Part shown: one piece after another, positions 7,477 to 18,149 of the stretch | Layout: every line of letters begins with the position of its first letter | Numbering within the stretch: position 1 is the first letter of the stretch | Origin: Loktanella gaetbuli | Lineage (GTDB): Bacteria > Pseudomonadota > Alphaproteobacteria > Rhodobacterales > Rhodobacteraceae | NCBI RefSeq assembly: GCF_020531945.1 | Contig: NZ_JAJATZ010000002.1 | Span: 186,001-250,000 of the forward strand | Reading direction: 5' to 3' | Length of the DNA: 64,000 nucleotides | The notes under the pieces: generated by a model | What the model saw: only the letters and a program-made list of their open reading frames with translations | Told to the model about the DNA's origin: nothing | Database searches by the model: none | Translations under genes and position numbers: made by a program

Positions 7477-9370
7477 GACAACACTGACGGACCATACGAC
7501 TGAGGAACTGACACCGTCACTGGTCCTCGCACCCTTGTCGGCGCATCTGTTGCATGACGGCGTGGTCAGCCGGGACCAGGTGATCGCCGCGCAACGCTTT
7601 GCCTACGACACGGGCCTGTCCTTGGGTGACGTATATTTTCAGCGCTATGCGGTGTCGCAACGGTCCTTGATCCACGCCGAACGCGACATCCTGAACACCC
7701 GGCTGATCGACCCTGCCAGCGACCCGCCTGACGACCGGCTGATACGCGCCTTTGGACCGACCGAATGCATCACTGCGGGCGTTTTGCCCTGGCGACAGAC
7801 AGGAGAGGTGACCGTGGTCCTCGCCCCTGATCTGCTGACCTATCAGCGGGCGGAACCCGATCTCGCCGCACGACTCGGACCAGTGCGGCTGGCACTTGCG
7901 ACGCCGGACCAGATCACGACCGCGGTCATCGCATCGTGCAGTCACGACCTTGCGATGCGGGCCGAAACCCGGCTGGACGCCGCCGACAGCAGCCGGAACT
8001 GGCACAGTGGCCGTGCAACCCTGTGGGGCGCGTCGGTGATGGCCGGTCTGGCCACGCTTGCCTGGCTTACGCCCGGATGGCTTGTGACCACGCTTTGCCT
8101 GATATCCATTGGCCTGATGCTGATGGCGACCGCGCTGAAATCCGCGGCCGCCATCGCAGGACTTGTCCCGGCATCCTTTCCGCCGCGTCCTGGACCGCAG
8201 GCTGTGCTGCCGGTCATCACGCTGCTCATTCCGCTGTATGACGAACGCGACATTGCCGATCACCTGATTGCCCGTCTCGAGGCGCTTCGGTATCCGCGCG
8301 CGTTGCTGGATGTCTGCCTCGTGCTCGAGGACAACGACGATACGACGCGGCAGGCCTTGGGACGCATCAGCCTGCTGACGTGGATGCGCGCCATGACCGT
8401 GCCCGAAGGCACGCTGCGCACCAAGCCGCGCGCGCTGAACTACGCACTGCCCCATGCGCGCGGCGGCATCATAGGTGTCTACGATGCGGAGGATGCCCCC
8501 GATACGGACCAATTGTTGGTCGTTGCAGATGCCTTTGCACGCGCTGACCCGCGGGTAGCGTGCCTGCAAGGCGTGCTGGACTATTACAACAGCACGACTA
8601 ACTGGTTGACCCGCTGTTTCACCATTGAATACGCCAGCTGGTTTCGCGTGGTCCTGCCGGGCTATGCGCGGCTTGGTCTTGTGGTGCCGCTGGGTGGGAC
8701 GACGTTGTTCTTTCGGCGCGACATTCTCGAACGGCTTGGCGGTTGGGACGCCCACAACGTGACCGAGGATGCCGATCTGGGCCTGCGACTGGCACGGCAC
8801 GGCTACCGGACCGCCTTTATCCCGTCCGTCACCCAAGAAGAGGCCAATGGCCGCGCATGGCCTTGGGTCAAACAGCGGTCACGCTGGCTCAAGGGGTATG
8901 CGATCACCTACGCGGTGCACATGCGGCGACCTTGGCGATTGCTGCATGACTTGGGCCTGTGGCGGTTCTGCGGGGTGCAGGTGCTGTTCCTCGGCACCCT
9001 GTCGCAGTTCGTTCTTGCACCGTTCCTATGGTCGTTCTGGCTGATCCTGCTGGGCCTGCCGCATCCGATGACCACCGCACTGACGACGGGCCAATGGCAA
9101 ACATTGGTCGCGCTGTTCGTCGGGGCCGAGCTCATCAATCTGGTCATTGCCGCCATCGCCCTGCGCCGCGCGGACAAGCTGCGCCTGCTGGGTTGGGCAC
9201 TGACCCTGCAATTCTATTTCCCGCTTGGATCGCTCGCCGTTTACAAGGGGTTGCTGGAACTGGCCTGGAAACCGTTTTGGTGGGACAAGACGGCCCACGG
9301 CATCCTGTTGCCGCCAGACCAGCTCAGGACCCTGCCTCGACCCGTGCCGCGTCCAGCTTCAGACGGGTGA
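7475..9370 (+). CDS. Membrane glycosyltransferase family 2 with N-terminal GspE/MshE-like domain
   Basis: 631 residues from ATG 7475; ATG 7451 is also in frame but has no ribosome site and lies closer to the CtrA box. Residues ~20-150 resemble the type II secretion ATPase N-terminal (GspE_N/MshEN) domain: SAHLLHDGVVSRDQVIAAQ and a second half LSLGDVYFQRYAVSQRSL. One or two membrane segments follow (LWGASVMAGLATLAWL, LVTTLCLISIGLMLMA), then a GT-A domain: TLLIPLYDE, the DAED metal site, GGTTLFF, TEDADLGLRLA and the QRSRWLKG motif of processive GT2 enzymes, then C-terminal membrane segments. Probable inner-membrane polysaccharide synthase or exporter; product unknown. MshEN domains can bind cyclic-di-GMP. 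The 3' end overlaps the convergent GntR gene by 47 nt. Confidence 0.87.
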   Translation: MTTLTDHTTEELTPSLVLAPLSAHLLHDGVVSRDQVIAAQRFAYDTGLSLGDVYFQRYAVSQRSLIHAERDILNTRLIDPASDPPDDRLIRAFGPTECITAGVLPWRQTGEVTVVLAPDLLTYQRAEPDLAARLGPVRLALATPDQITTAVIASCSHDLAMRAETRLDAADSSRNWHSGRATLWGASVMAGLATLAWLTPGWLVTTLCLISIGLMLMATALKSAAAIAGLVPASFPPRPGPQAVLPVITLLIPLYDERDIADHLIARLEALRYPRALLDVCLVLEDNDDTTRQALGRISLLTWMRAMTVPEGTLRTKPRALNYALPHARGGIIGVYDAEDAPDTDQLLVVADAFARADPRVACLQGVLDYYNSTTNWLTRCFTIEYASWFRVVLPGYARLGLVVPLGGTTLFFRRDILERLGGWDAHNVTEDADLGLRLARHGYRTAFIPSVTQEEANGRAWPWVKQRSRWLKGYAITYAVHMRRPWRLLHDLGLWRFCGVQVLFLGTLSQFVLAPFLWSFWLILLGLPHPMTTALTTGQWQTLVALFVGAELINLVIAAIALRRADKLRLLGWALTLQFYFPLGSLAVYKGLLELAWKPFWWDKTAHGILLPPDQLRTLPRPVPRPASDG

Positions 9371-9977
9371 CATAAGCGCGGCTCAGGTGATCCCGCAACG
9401 CCGCATTGGCTGCATCGCCATCACCCGCCGTGATTGCCGCAACGATACTTTCGTGTTCGTCCAGCGTATCGGGCCCGCGCCCTTCGGCTGCGATGGATGT
9501 CGTGGCAAGCAGTGCCATCGACCGGTAGACCAGATCCAACTGCTGCACCAGGAACCGATTGTGCGACGCAAGGTGGATCTGCTTGTGAAACCGGCGATTG
9601 GCCCGCGCCAGTGCCTCGGGATCGTTGACCAGCGCGCGATCGGCGGCCAGCATTTCCTGCAGGACCTGTACTTCTTCCGGCGTGGCATGGCTGGCCGCAA
9701 GCCGCGCCGCCAGCCCTTCCAGTTCGGCGCGCACGGTATAAAGCTCTGAGATCTGGTTGTGATCCAGCGAGGCCACGATCAGCGACCGCCCGTCGCGGGT
9801 CAACAGACTTTGGGTTTCCAGCCGTTGCAATGCCTCGCGCACGGGGGTCCGGCTGACACCGAAACGGTCGGCCAACTCGCTTTCGACCAATCGGTCGCCG
9901 GGACGGTAGATATGGCTGTCGATGGCCTCGAGGATCAGCTCGTAGGCGTCTTTGTTCGGCGTGGCGCGGTCTGGCAT
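9324..9977 (-). CDS. GntR family transcriptional regulator, FCD subfamily
   Basis: 217 residues. N-terminal winged helix: YELILEAIDSHIYRPGDRLV, then ESELADRFGVSRTPVREALQ, the canonical GntR recognition helix. The C-terminal all-helical FCD domain has the metal-type residues in RRFHKQIHLASHN and EHESIVAAI, as in FadR/LldR-type acid sensors. ATG 9977 is preceded by a strong AAGGAG. Divergent from the UbiH-type hydroxylase with a 112-base gap; it may regulate itself or that gene, but no operator was recognised. The effector is unknown. Confidence 0.93.
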   Translation of the reverse strand: MPDRATPNKDAYELILEAIDSHIYRPGDRLVESELADRFGVSRTPVREALQRLETQSLLTRDGRSLIVASLDHNQISELYTVRAELEGLAARLAASHATPEEVQVLQEMLAADRALVNDPEALARANRRFHKQIHLASHNRFLVQQLDLVYRSMALLATTSIAAEGRGPDTLDEHESIVAAITAGDGDAANAALRDHLSRAYVTRLKLDAARVEAGS

Positions 9978-10089
9978 CGTGTCTCCTTTGGCGCAGACAT
10001 TAGCCTGCGCCGCACGTCCCGCCAAGCCGGCAAGGATGTCGCAGCGATCCGGGCTTTTCGCGCAGGCCCCGCCGTCCTATGTCTGCGGT

Positions 10090-11283
10090 ATGAGCGACAC
10101 ACAGACAGACATCCTGATATCGGGCGGCGGCGTTGCGGGCCTGACCGCGGCTGCGGCCTTTGGCACCGCCGGTTTTACCGTCACGCTGGTCGATCCCGCA
10201 CCGCCCGTGACCGACGCAGGCGCGGACGGCGCAGACCTGCGCACAACCGCGTTTCTACAACCGGCCCGCGATCTGCTGGATGGGGCGGGGCTTTGGGATG
10301 CGCTCGCCCCGCATGCGACACCGCTTGCGATCATGCGGATCGTCGATGCGGCAGGCGACACCGCGGTCAGTCGGGATTTCGCAGCATCCGACATTTCCGA
10401 CGAACCCTTTGGCTGGAACCTGCCCAACTGGCTGCTGCGCCGGGAAATGGTCGCGCGACTGGCCGACATGGACAATGTGACGTTCCTGTCCGGCACGGGA
10501 TTTGCGTCGATGGTCGCACGGCTGGACCGCGCGCTGGTGCGTCTGACGGATGGCAGCCAGATCGCAGCACGCCTCGTCGTCGGCGCGGATGGACGCAATT
10601 CTGCTGTCCGCGAGGCTGCGGGCATCCCCGTCAAGACAACGCGTTACGGTCAAAAGGCGATCACTTTTGCTGTCACGCATCCCGCGCCGCACAACAACAT
10701 CTCGACCGAGGTGCACCGCAGTGGTGGCCCCTTTACACTTGTGCCCCTGCCCGATCACGATGGCATGCCCTGTTCGTCGATCGTCTGGATGGCCGATGGT
10801 CCGCAGATCAAGGCGTTGGCCGCCATGGACGACGCCCGTTTTGCAGCGGCCGTCAACGACCGCTCCGCAGGCGTCAACGGCACCCTCACGCCAGTCGGCC
10901 CGCGCAGCGTCTGGCCGATCATCACCCAAACGGCGCAATCCCTGACAGCGCGCCGCACGGCCCTGATCGCAGAGGCCGCACACGTCATGCCACCGATCGG
11001 CGCGCAGGGGCTGAACACATCGCTCAAGGATCTCGCCGCCCTGCTCAACCTCGCAGAAAAACATCGCGCCACGCTGGGTGCGGATGAAATGCTGACCGCG
11101 TACGAGAAAACCCGCCAGACAGACCTGCACATCCGCACCACGGGAATCGACGCATTGAACCGCGCCTCGCGGTTCGCCAACCCGCTCTTGCAGGATTTAC
11201 GCGGGTTGGGCCTGCGTGCCCTGCACGACGTGGCCCCGGTGCGCAGGCGCCTGATGCGCCTTGGCTCCGGGATCAGCGACTAG
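10090..11283 (+). CDS. UbiH/UbiF/VisC-type FAD-dependent monooxygenase
   Basis: 397 residues. The Rossmann FAD motif is ISGGGVAGLTAAAAFGTAG, the second FAD region is ARLVVGADGRNSAVREAAGI (DG motif), and the third is LIAEAAHVMPPIGAQGLNTS, in which the usual G-D before AAH is A-E, as in several alphaproteobacterial UbiH proteins. Likely role: one of the ring hydroxylations of ubiquinone synthesis at the membrane face; which carbon cannot be told. The ATG 10090 opens the FAD motif. Stop codon overlaps that of the convergent aminotransferase by 4 nt (CTAG). Confidence 0.9.
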   Translation: MSDTQTDILISGGGVAGLTAAAAFGTAGFTVTLVDPAPPVTDAGADGADLRTTAFLQPARDLLDGAGLWDALAPHATPLAIMRIVDAAGDTAVSRDFAASDISDEPFGWNLPNWLLRREMVARLADMDNVTFLSGTGFASMVARLDRALVRLTDGSQIAARLVVGADGRNSAVREAAGIPVKTTRYGQKAITFAVTHPAPHNNISTEVHRSGGPFTLVPLPDHDGMPCSSIVWMADGPQIKALAAMDDARFAAAVNDRSAGVNGTLTPVGPRSVWPIITQTAQSLTARRTALIAEAAHVMPPIGAQGLNTSLKDLAALLNLAEKHRATLGADEMLTAYEKTRQTDLHIRTTGIDALNRASRFANPLLQDLRGLGLRALHDVAPVRRRLMRLGSGISD

Positions 11284-12416
11284 CCCAGCACCCGGTCCAG
11301 TACCGGCGTGAGCCGTGCCAGCGTCGCATCCACGTCATAAAGCTTGTCCAGACCGAACAGCCCCAACCGGAAAGTCATGAAATCGTCGGGCTCGCCGACT
11401 TGCAACGGCACGCCCGCTGCGATCTGCATGCCCTCGGCGGCAAAGGCCGCACCGGATTTGACCGCAGGATCATCCGTATAGCTGACGACAACACCGGGGG
11501 CCTGAAACCCTGGTGCCGCAACCGACGCAACACCCAAGCCCGCCAGATGCGCGCGCACACGGTTGCCAAGGTCCCATTGCGCCGCCTTGACCGCGTCCAG
11601 ACCAAAATCCCGCGTCTCGATCATGGCCGCATGGAAATCCACCAGACCATCCGTCGGCATCGTCGCGTGATAGGCGTGACCGCCATTCTCGTAGGCCTTC
11701 ATGATGTCGCGCCACTTGCGCAGATCATTGGCAAAACTGTTCGACGTGGTGCTGTCCAACCGGTCCAGCGCGCGCTGCGACATCATCACGAGACCGGCGC
11801 AAGGCGTGGACGACCAGCCCTTTTGCGGGGCCGAAATCACGACATCCACACCCGTCGCCGCCATGTCGACCCAGATACAGCCACTTGCGATGCAATCCAG
11901 CACAAAGATCGCACCCACATCATGGGCGGCCTCGGCCACCGCCATCAGGTAGTCGTCAGGCAGGATCATCCCGGCGCTGGTTTCCACATGTGGGGCAAAG
12001 ACCACATCGGGTTTCGCGTCCCGGATCGCCTGTGTGACCTCGGCGATGGGCACGGGCGCGAATGGCGCGCGACTGTTGTTGCCCGTCTGGCTCGCCATCT
12101 TCACCGTGGTTTCAGCGGCAAAACCACCGGCGTCGAAAATCTGGCTCCAACGGTAGGAAAACCACCCGTTGCGCAGGATAAAACAATGCGCGTCACGACC
12201 GAACTGCCGCGCGACCGCTTCCATTCCGTAGGAACCGCCACCGGGTACGATCGCCACACCTTCAGCGGCGTAGGTATCGCACAGCATGGACGACAGGTCG
12301 CGCATGACGCCCTGAAACCGCTTGCTCATCGAATTGAGGGACCGGTCGGTGAACACGACCGAAAACTCCATCATGCCGTCCGGATCGACCGGGGTGCGTG
12401 TCATATTGCCGTCCAT
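11280..12416 (-). CDS. Class V aminotransferase (serine/alanine-glyoxylate aminotransferase type)
   Basis: 378 residues. PLP fold type I: substrate strand IVPGGGSYGMEAVARQ, the aspartate in FVLDCIASGCIWVDM, and the Schiff-base lysine in SAPQKGWSSTPCAGLVM. The C-terminal ASVAAPGFQAPGVVVSYTDD and FRLGLFGLDKL are like alanine-glyoxylate/serine-pyruvate aminotransferases. The start at 12416 is preceded by CAGGAG seven bases upstream; an ATG 18 bases further up is less well placed. Substrate pair uncertain (serine, alanine or phosphonate-type amines with glyoxylate/pyruvate). Transcribed toward ubiH-like gene, convergent. Confidence 0.9.
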   Translation of the reverse strand: MDGNMTRTPVDPDGMMEFSVVFTDRSLNSMSKRFQGVMRDLSSMLCDTYAAEGVAIVPGGGSYGMEAVARQFGRDAHCFILRNGWFSYRWSQIFDAGGFAAETTVKMASQTGNNSRAPFAPVPIAEVTQAIRDAKPDVVFAPHVETSAGMILPDDYLMAVAEAAHDVGAIFVLDCIASGCIWVDMAATGVDVVISAPQKGWSSTPCAGLVMMSQRALDRLDSTTSNSFANDLRKWRDIMKAYENGGHAYHATMPTDGLVDFHAAMIETRDFGLDAVKAAQWDLGNRVRAHLAGLGVASVAAPGFQAPGVVVSYTDDPAVKSGAAFAAEGMQIAAGVPLQVGEPDDFMTFRLGLFGLDKLYDVDATLARLTPVLDRVLG

Positions 12417-12465
12417 GGGATACTCCTGTGCCATCTGCGCTAGCCTAGCGCAGCTTGCGCGGTCT

Positions 12466-12918
12466 TCATAGCGGTCCCGGACGGCGTTCCTCGCTCAACA
12501 GGACATTCGCCTCGACATCCCCCACACCCGGCAGCGTCATGATCCGCCGCCGCAGCACCCGTTCGAAATCCGCCAGATCACGCGCCACGACCCGCAACCG
12601 ATAATCATACAGGCCCAGCACATGGGTCACAGTCTGCACCTCGGGAATGGCGGTGATCGCGCGTTCGAAATCCTCCAGGCTGACGCGGCCCTTGGTCGCC
12701 AGCTTGATCCCCAGGAACACCGTCACGCCGAACCCCAGCGCCTGCGCATCCAGATCCAGATGCCGCCCGGCCAGAACGCCGGCCGCGCGCAGACGTTTGA
12801 TCCGCCGCCATGTCGCGGGCTGGCTCAGGCCCAGCGCCCGCCCCAGGGCCGCGGCCGGCAGCGTCGCGTCGTCCACCAACAGCCGCAACAGCGCGCGATC
12901 CAGATCGTCCAGCGTCAC
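12466..12918 (-). CDS. Lrp/AsnC family transcriptional regulator (second of pair)
   Basis: 150 residues. N-terminal AsnC-type helix-turn-helix: DLDRALLRLLVDDATLPAAA and LGLSQPATWRRIKRLRAAGV; C-terminal RAM ligand domain with VQTVTHVLGLYDYRLRVVA. Starts with GTG at 12918, sharing GTGA with the stop of the upstream Lrp gene, so the two are translated together. Lrp/AsnC proteins form octamers that sense amino acids. Two coupled paralogues may form mixed oligomers. Confidence 0.92.
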   Translation of the reverse strand: MTLDDLDRALLRLLVDDATLPAAALGRALGLSQPATWRRIKRLRAAGVLAGRHLDLDAQALGFGVTVFLGIKLATKGRVSLEDFERAITAIPEVQTVTHVLGLYDYRLRVVARDLADFERVLRRRIMTLPGVGDVEANVLLSEERRPGPL

Positions 12919-13370
12919 AGCGGCAACCCCGTCTCGGACTTGACGGCAGCAACATCCATCAGTGCCTCGATATCCGCGATATGCGGCAGCGCCAGAATAC
13001 GGTCACGGTAAACCGCCTGATAATGCGCCAGATCCCGCGCCACCAGGCTCAGCCGCACGTCAACCCGCCCCAGAAAGGTCTGGATTTCCAGGACCTCGGC
13101 CACGTCCCGTGCCGCGACCACAAACGCGTCAAAGGCACCCGGCACCGTCTTGTCGAGGCTTACGCGTAGCGATACGCGCAACGGATACCCCATGGCGGCC
13201 CAGTCAATCACCGCCGATTGACCGCGGATCATCCCGTCACGCTGCATCCTGTCCAGCCGCCGCGTAACCTGTGCAGCAGACAGGCCCGTCAGTTCTGCCA
13301 CCTCGCCAGCTGTCAGCGCCGGGTCGGCCTGCATCTGGCGCAAGATCGCCCTGTCCTGACTATCAAGCAT
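12915..13370 (-). CDS. Lrp/AsnC family transcriptional regulator (first of pair)
   Basis: 151 residues. HTH: LDSQDRAILRQMQADPALTA and LTGLSAAQVTRRLDRMQRDG; RAM domain with VLEIQTFLGRVDVRLSLVARD. It is the promoter-proximal gene of the pair and is divergent from ilvC with a 132-base gap, making ilvC (branched-chain amino acids) and self-regulation the natural targets. That target is inferred from position only. Confidence 0.92.
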   Translation of the reverse strand: MLDSQDRAILRQMQADPALTAGEVAELTGLSAAQVTRRLDRMQRDGMIRGQSAVIDWAAMGYPLRVSLRVSLDKTVPGAFDAFVVAARDVAEVLEIQTFLGRVDVRLSLVARDLAHYQAVYRDRILALPHIADIEALMDVAAVKSETGLPL

Positions 13371-13406
13371 GATTTTTCCCCAAATTCCGCATATCGCGCA
13401 TGATTA

Positions 13407-13429
13407 GCATCATCTTGCGAAAAATACTC
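13407..13429 (+). repeat. Dispersed intergenic repeat, copy B (core only)
   Basis: GCATCATCTTGC, GAA spacer, AAATACTC, in the gap between the Lrp pair and ilvC, 74 bases before the ilvC start. It lacks the GC hairpin extension of copies C to E. Its position near a divergent promoter leaves open an effect on expression. Confidence 0.7.
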
Positions 13430-13502
13430 GGATAAATCCCCTCGCATCTCGCGCAAACCTCCCTATTGTGCCCGCCATCACATACCCAAGGGGAGAATTA
13501 CC

Positions 13503-14525
13503 ATGCGCGTTTACTATGACCGCGATTGCGACGTGAACCTGATCAAGGACAAGAAGGTCGCCATTCTGGGCTACGGCTCTCAGGGCCACGCCCATGCGCT
13601 GAACCTGCGCGACAGCGGTGCGAAAAATCTGGTTGTTGCCCTGCGCGAAGGCTCGCCCTCTGCGGCCAAGGCCGAAGGCGAAGGCCTCAAGGTCATGGGC
13701 ATTTCCGAGGCCGCAGCATGGTGCGATGTCATCATGTTCACCATGCCCGACGAACTGCAGGCCGAGACCTACAACAAGTACGTCAAGGATCACATCAAGG
13801 CGGGGTCCGCGATTGCATTCGCCCACGGCCTGAACGTCCACTTTGGCCTGATCGAACCCAAGGACGGCGTCGACGTCATCATGATGGCCCCCAAGGGCCC
13901 CGGCCACACCGTGCGGGGCGAATACACCAAAGGCGGCGGCGTGCCCTGCCTGGTGGCCGTGCACACTGACGCAACCGGCAAGGCGATGGAAATCGGCCTG
14001 TCCTACTGCTCCGCCATCGGCGGTGGCCGCTCGGGCATCATCGAAACGAACTTCCGTCAGGAATGCGAAACCGACCTGTTCGGCGAACAGGCCGTTCTGT
14101 GCGGCGGCATCGTCGAGCTGATCCGCTGCGGTTTCGAGACGCTGGTCGAGGCCGGCTACGAGCCCGAAATGGCCTATTTCGAATGCCTGCACGAAACCAA
14201 GCTGATCGTCGACCTGATCTATGAAGGCGGCATCGCCAACATGGACTACTCGATCTCGAACACGGCCGAGTATGGCCAGTACGTCAGCGGCCCGCGCATC
14301 CTGCCCTACGCCGAAACCAAGGCCCGCATGAAGGCCGTTCTGGAAGACATCCAGTCCGGCAAATTCGTCCGCGACTTCATGCTGGAAAATGCCGTGGCAC
14401 AGCCCACGATCAAGGCGTCGCGTCGTGCCAACGACGAGCACCAGATCGAAATCGTCGGCAAGAAACTCCGCGACATGATGCCGTGGATTTCCGCAGGCAA
14501 GATGGTCGACAAGGCCAAGAACTGA
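13503..14525 (+). CDS. ilvC: Ketol-acid reductoisomerase (NADP+), class I
   Basis: 340 residues, the short class I form. It converts acetolactate or acetohydroxybutyrate to dihydroxy acids in valine, leucine and isoleucine synthesis. Seen: NADP-binding ILGYGSQGHAHALNLRDSG, the KGPGHTVRGEYTKGGGVPC loop, metal-binding DLFGEQAVLCGG and the C-terminal ECLHETKLIVDLIYEGG. The ATG is preceded by AAGGGGAG. It is single-gene: the Lrp pair is divergent upstream and a terminator follows directly. Confidence 0.98.
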   Translation: MRVYYDRDCDVNLIKDKKVAILGYGSQGHAHALNLRDSGAKNLVVALREGSPSAAKAEGEGLKVMGISEAAAWCDVIMFTMPDELQAETYNKYVKDHIKAGSAIAFAHGLNVHFGLIEPKDGVDVIMMAPKGPGHTVRGEYTKGGGVPCLVAVHTDATGKAMEIGLSYCSAIGGGRSGIIETNFRQECETDLFGEQAVLCGGIVELIRCGFETLVEAGYEPEMAYFECLHETKLIVDLIYEGGIANMDYSISNTAEYGQYVSGPRILPYAETKARMKAVLEDIQSGKFVRDFMLENAVAQPTIKASRRANDEHQIEIVGKKLRDMMPWISAGKMVDKAKN

Positions 14526-14551
14526 TCCCGTCAGTTCAGCATCAAACACGA

Positions 14552-14579
14552 AAGGTGAGCCATCTGGCTCACCTTTTTT
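14552..14579 (+). terminator. Rho-independent terminator of ilvC
   Basis: Perfect 11-bp stem AAGGTGAGCCA / TGGCTCACCTT with a 2-base centre (so effective loop ~4-6 bases), followed by TTTT, 27 bases after the ilvC stop. Confidence 0.92.
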
Positions 14580-14636
14580 GTGCATGGTCCCCGGTTTGTG
14601 CCGGGTCAGCGCGTGACCTCGGTGCGCCACGATGCC

Positions 14637-14831
14637 TTAGCCGTGGTGGGCCTGCGCGCCATGTCGCGGCCTCCGCGCGAACAGATCCGGCCCCGGCCCG
14701 TCCTTGGCCAGCGAGGATTTCTGCCCCGGCACGTGTGCCATCTCGCGGCGCGTCAACACGATGCTGAGCAATGCACCTGCCGGCAGCGCGCATAGAAAAC
14801 CGAAGGTCGCCAAAAAGTAGATGAGTGTCAT
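14637..14831 (-). CDS. Possible small single-pass membrane protein
   Basis: 64 residues: one membrane helix at the N-terminus (MTLIYFLATFGFLCALPAGA, continuing LLSIVLTR) followed by a charged 35-residue tail. GGGAAA lies about eight bases upstream of the ATG. No domain recognised. It occupies the gap between ilvC and the DMT transporter, divergent from the latter. The clean helix and plausible ribosome site argue for a real gene; absence of any recognised family keeps confidence modest. Confidence 0.42.
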   Translation of the reverse strand: MTLIYFLATFGFLCALPAGALLSIVLTRREMAHVPGQKSSLAKDGPGPDLFARRPRHGAQAHHG

Positions 14832-14879
14832 ATCCAGAATTTCCCGTGTAGGAGGTTTGCAAACAGAACAGGTAATTCA

Positions 14880-15805
14880 ATGCACAGCCCGACCCATAGT
14901 TCCGCGCCGCCGGCCCCGACCCTGACCAACTGGGCCAGTATCGGATTTCTGGGGCTGATCTGGGGCGGCACCTTCATGGTGGTTTCGGTCGCGTTGCAGG
15001 GCTACGGGCCACTGACAGTGGCCGCTGCGCGGGTGGCATTGGGTGCGGTCGCACTCTTTGCGCTGCAATTTATCCTGCGCAGGCCTTGGCCTGCGTTCAA
15101 TCGCCGCATGAACAAATACCTTGTCCTGATCGGCATTCTGAATACCGCACTGCCCTTCACGCTGCTCAGCTGGGGTCAGCAATATGTCCCATCGGCCTTT
15201 GCCGGCATTTCGATGGCGGCCTTACCGCTGTTCGTTCTGCCGCTGGCGCATGTGTTCTCTGACGAACCCCTGTCGCTGCGACGCCTGATCGGCGTGATCA
15301 CGGGCTTTTTCGGCGCGCTGGTGCTGATCGGTCCCGGCGTGCTGCGCATCGGTGACGGGCTGGAACCTTTGGGCCAACTCGCCTGCATTGCTGCGGCCCT
15401 CTCCTATGCGACGGCCAGTATCATGACCCGCCGCGCACCACCGATCGATTCGATCACCTTTTCCGCGCTGACGCTGGGGGTCGGCACGGTCGTGCTACTG
15501 CCCGCCATGCTGCTGGTTGAAGGCGTGCCACGCTATGACAGCAACCTGACCGTTGCCGCGATCCTGTTTCTGGGGCTCGTGCCGACGGCGCTGGCCGCAC
15601 TTCTGCGTGTCATCGTGATCCGCAGCGCAGGGTCTGTGTTCATGACGCTGGTCAACTATCAGGTGCCGCTCTGGTCGGTCCTGTTCGGTGCGTTGATCCT
15701 GAACGAAGTCCTGCCGCTCCGCTTTTTTGCGGCGCTTGCGCTGATCCTGTGCGGTCTGGCCATCAGCCAGTGGGGCAGCTTGCAAAAACTGCTGCGCCGC
15801 AAGGT

Positions 15806-15809
<4 letters not shown>
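14880..15809 (+). CDS. DMT superfamily (EamA) transporter
   Basis: 309 residues with ten membrane segments arranged as two EamA repeats: the first begins WASIGFLGLIWGGTFMVVS, the second begins LEPLGQLACIAAALSYATAS. The GGTF and end-of-repeat VLIGPGVL motifs fit. Family members export amino acids, metabolites or drugs; nothing here tells the substrate. Its stop overlaps that of the convergent glmM by 4 nt (TTAG). Confidence 0.92.
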
Positions 15810-17141
<1,332 letters not shown>

Positions 17142-17152
<11 letters not shown>

Positions 17153-18149
17153 GGGAAACTCCGTTCAAGGCGAGGGCCATGTCGATTGCCTCGCGCGTCT
17201 GACGTGCATCATGCACCCGCAACACCTGAACGCCAAGAGCCACGCCATGCAACGCGACCGCCAGCGACCCCGGCAGGCGCTGATCCGCCTGATCGACACC
17301 GGTGATGGTGCCGATGAACCGCTTGCGCGACGCGCCCAGCAGGATCGGCAGGCCGAGGTCATGGAACACGGCCAGATCCCGCAGCAGTGTCAGATTGTGG
17401 TCCAGCGTCTTGCCGAAACCGATGCCCGGATCGGTGATGATCATGTGCCGCGCAATCCCGGCGTCCACGGCCCGCGCGATACTGCCTGCCAGATGGTCGA
17501 ACACCTCGGCGGTGACATCCCCATAGGTCGGCCCGTTCTGCATGGTTTCTGGATCGCCCTTGGAATGCATCAGAAACACGGGACATTGAGCCTGCGCCAC
17601 CACATGCGCCATGTCGGGATCGAACCGCAGCGCGGTCACGTCGTTGACCATGTCCGCCCCCGCATCCAGCGCCGCAGCGGCGACCTCCGCCTTGCGCGTG
17701 TCGATCGAGATCGGTGTCGTGATGCCCGCCGCGCGGATCGCGCGGATCACGGGAACGGTGCGGGCGATTTCGTCCTCTGGTGTGACATAGGCGGCACCGG
17801 GCCGCGTGCTTTCGCCGCCGATATCCAGAATGTCGGCGTCACGCGCCATGTCGGCGGCCCGCGCCACCGCAGCGGCCACATCACCCGACGTCCCGCCATC
17901 CGAAAAACTGTCAGGCGTCACGTTCAGGATGCCCATGATCCGAGGACGGTCCAGTGTAAGCCCGCAGATCGTGGCACGCGGGGCGGACATTCGGTGCAAC
18001 TGCGCGGGGTCTAGTGACGTCAGCGGATGCGACACGCCCTGCGCGTCCGATACCTGCCGGAACCGAAACGCGGCACTGCCCGCAAGCGGCACCGCATCAT
18101 CGGGATGCCGGGCGGCCGGCAGCGGCAGTGGTCGCAGCAACCCATTCAC
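17142..18149 (-). CDS. folP: Dihydropteroate synthase with N-terminal extension
   Basis: 335 residues. DHPS joins dihydropterin pyrophosphate to p-aminobenzoate in folate synthesis. Motifs: IMGILNVTPDSFSDGG, DILDIGGESTRPGA, SIDTRKAEVAAAALDAGADM, ITDPGIGFGKTLDHN and LLGASRKRFIG. About 60 residues precede the barrel (LLRPLPLPAARHPDDAVPLA onward), an extension I know from roseobacter FolPs. GTG at 18149 is chosen as start: it shares GTGA with the folB stop, opens this extension and leaves no gap. Reading further upstream in this frame runs antisense-free into folB in a different frame and is not real. Confidence 0.94.
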
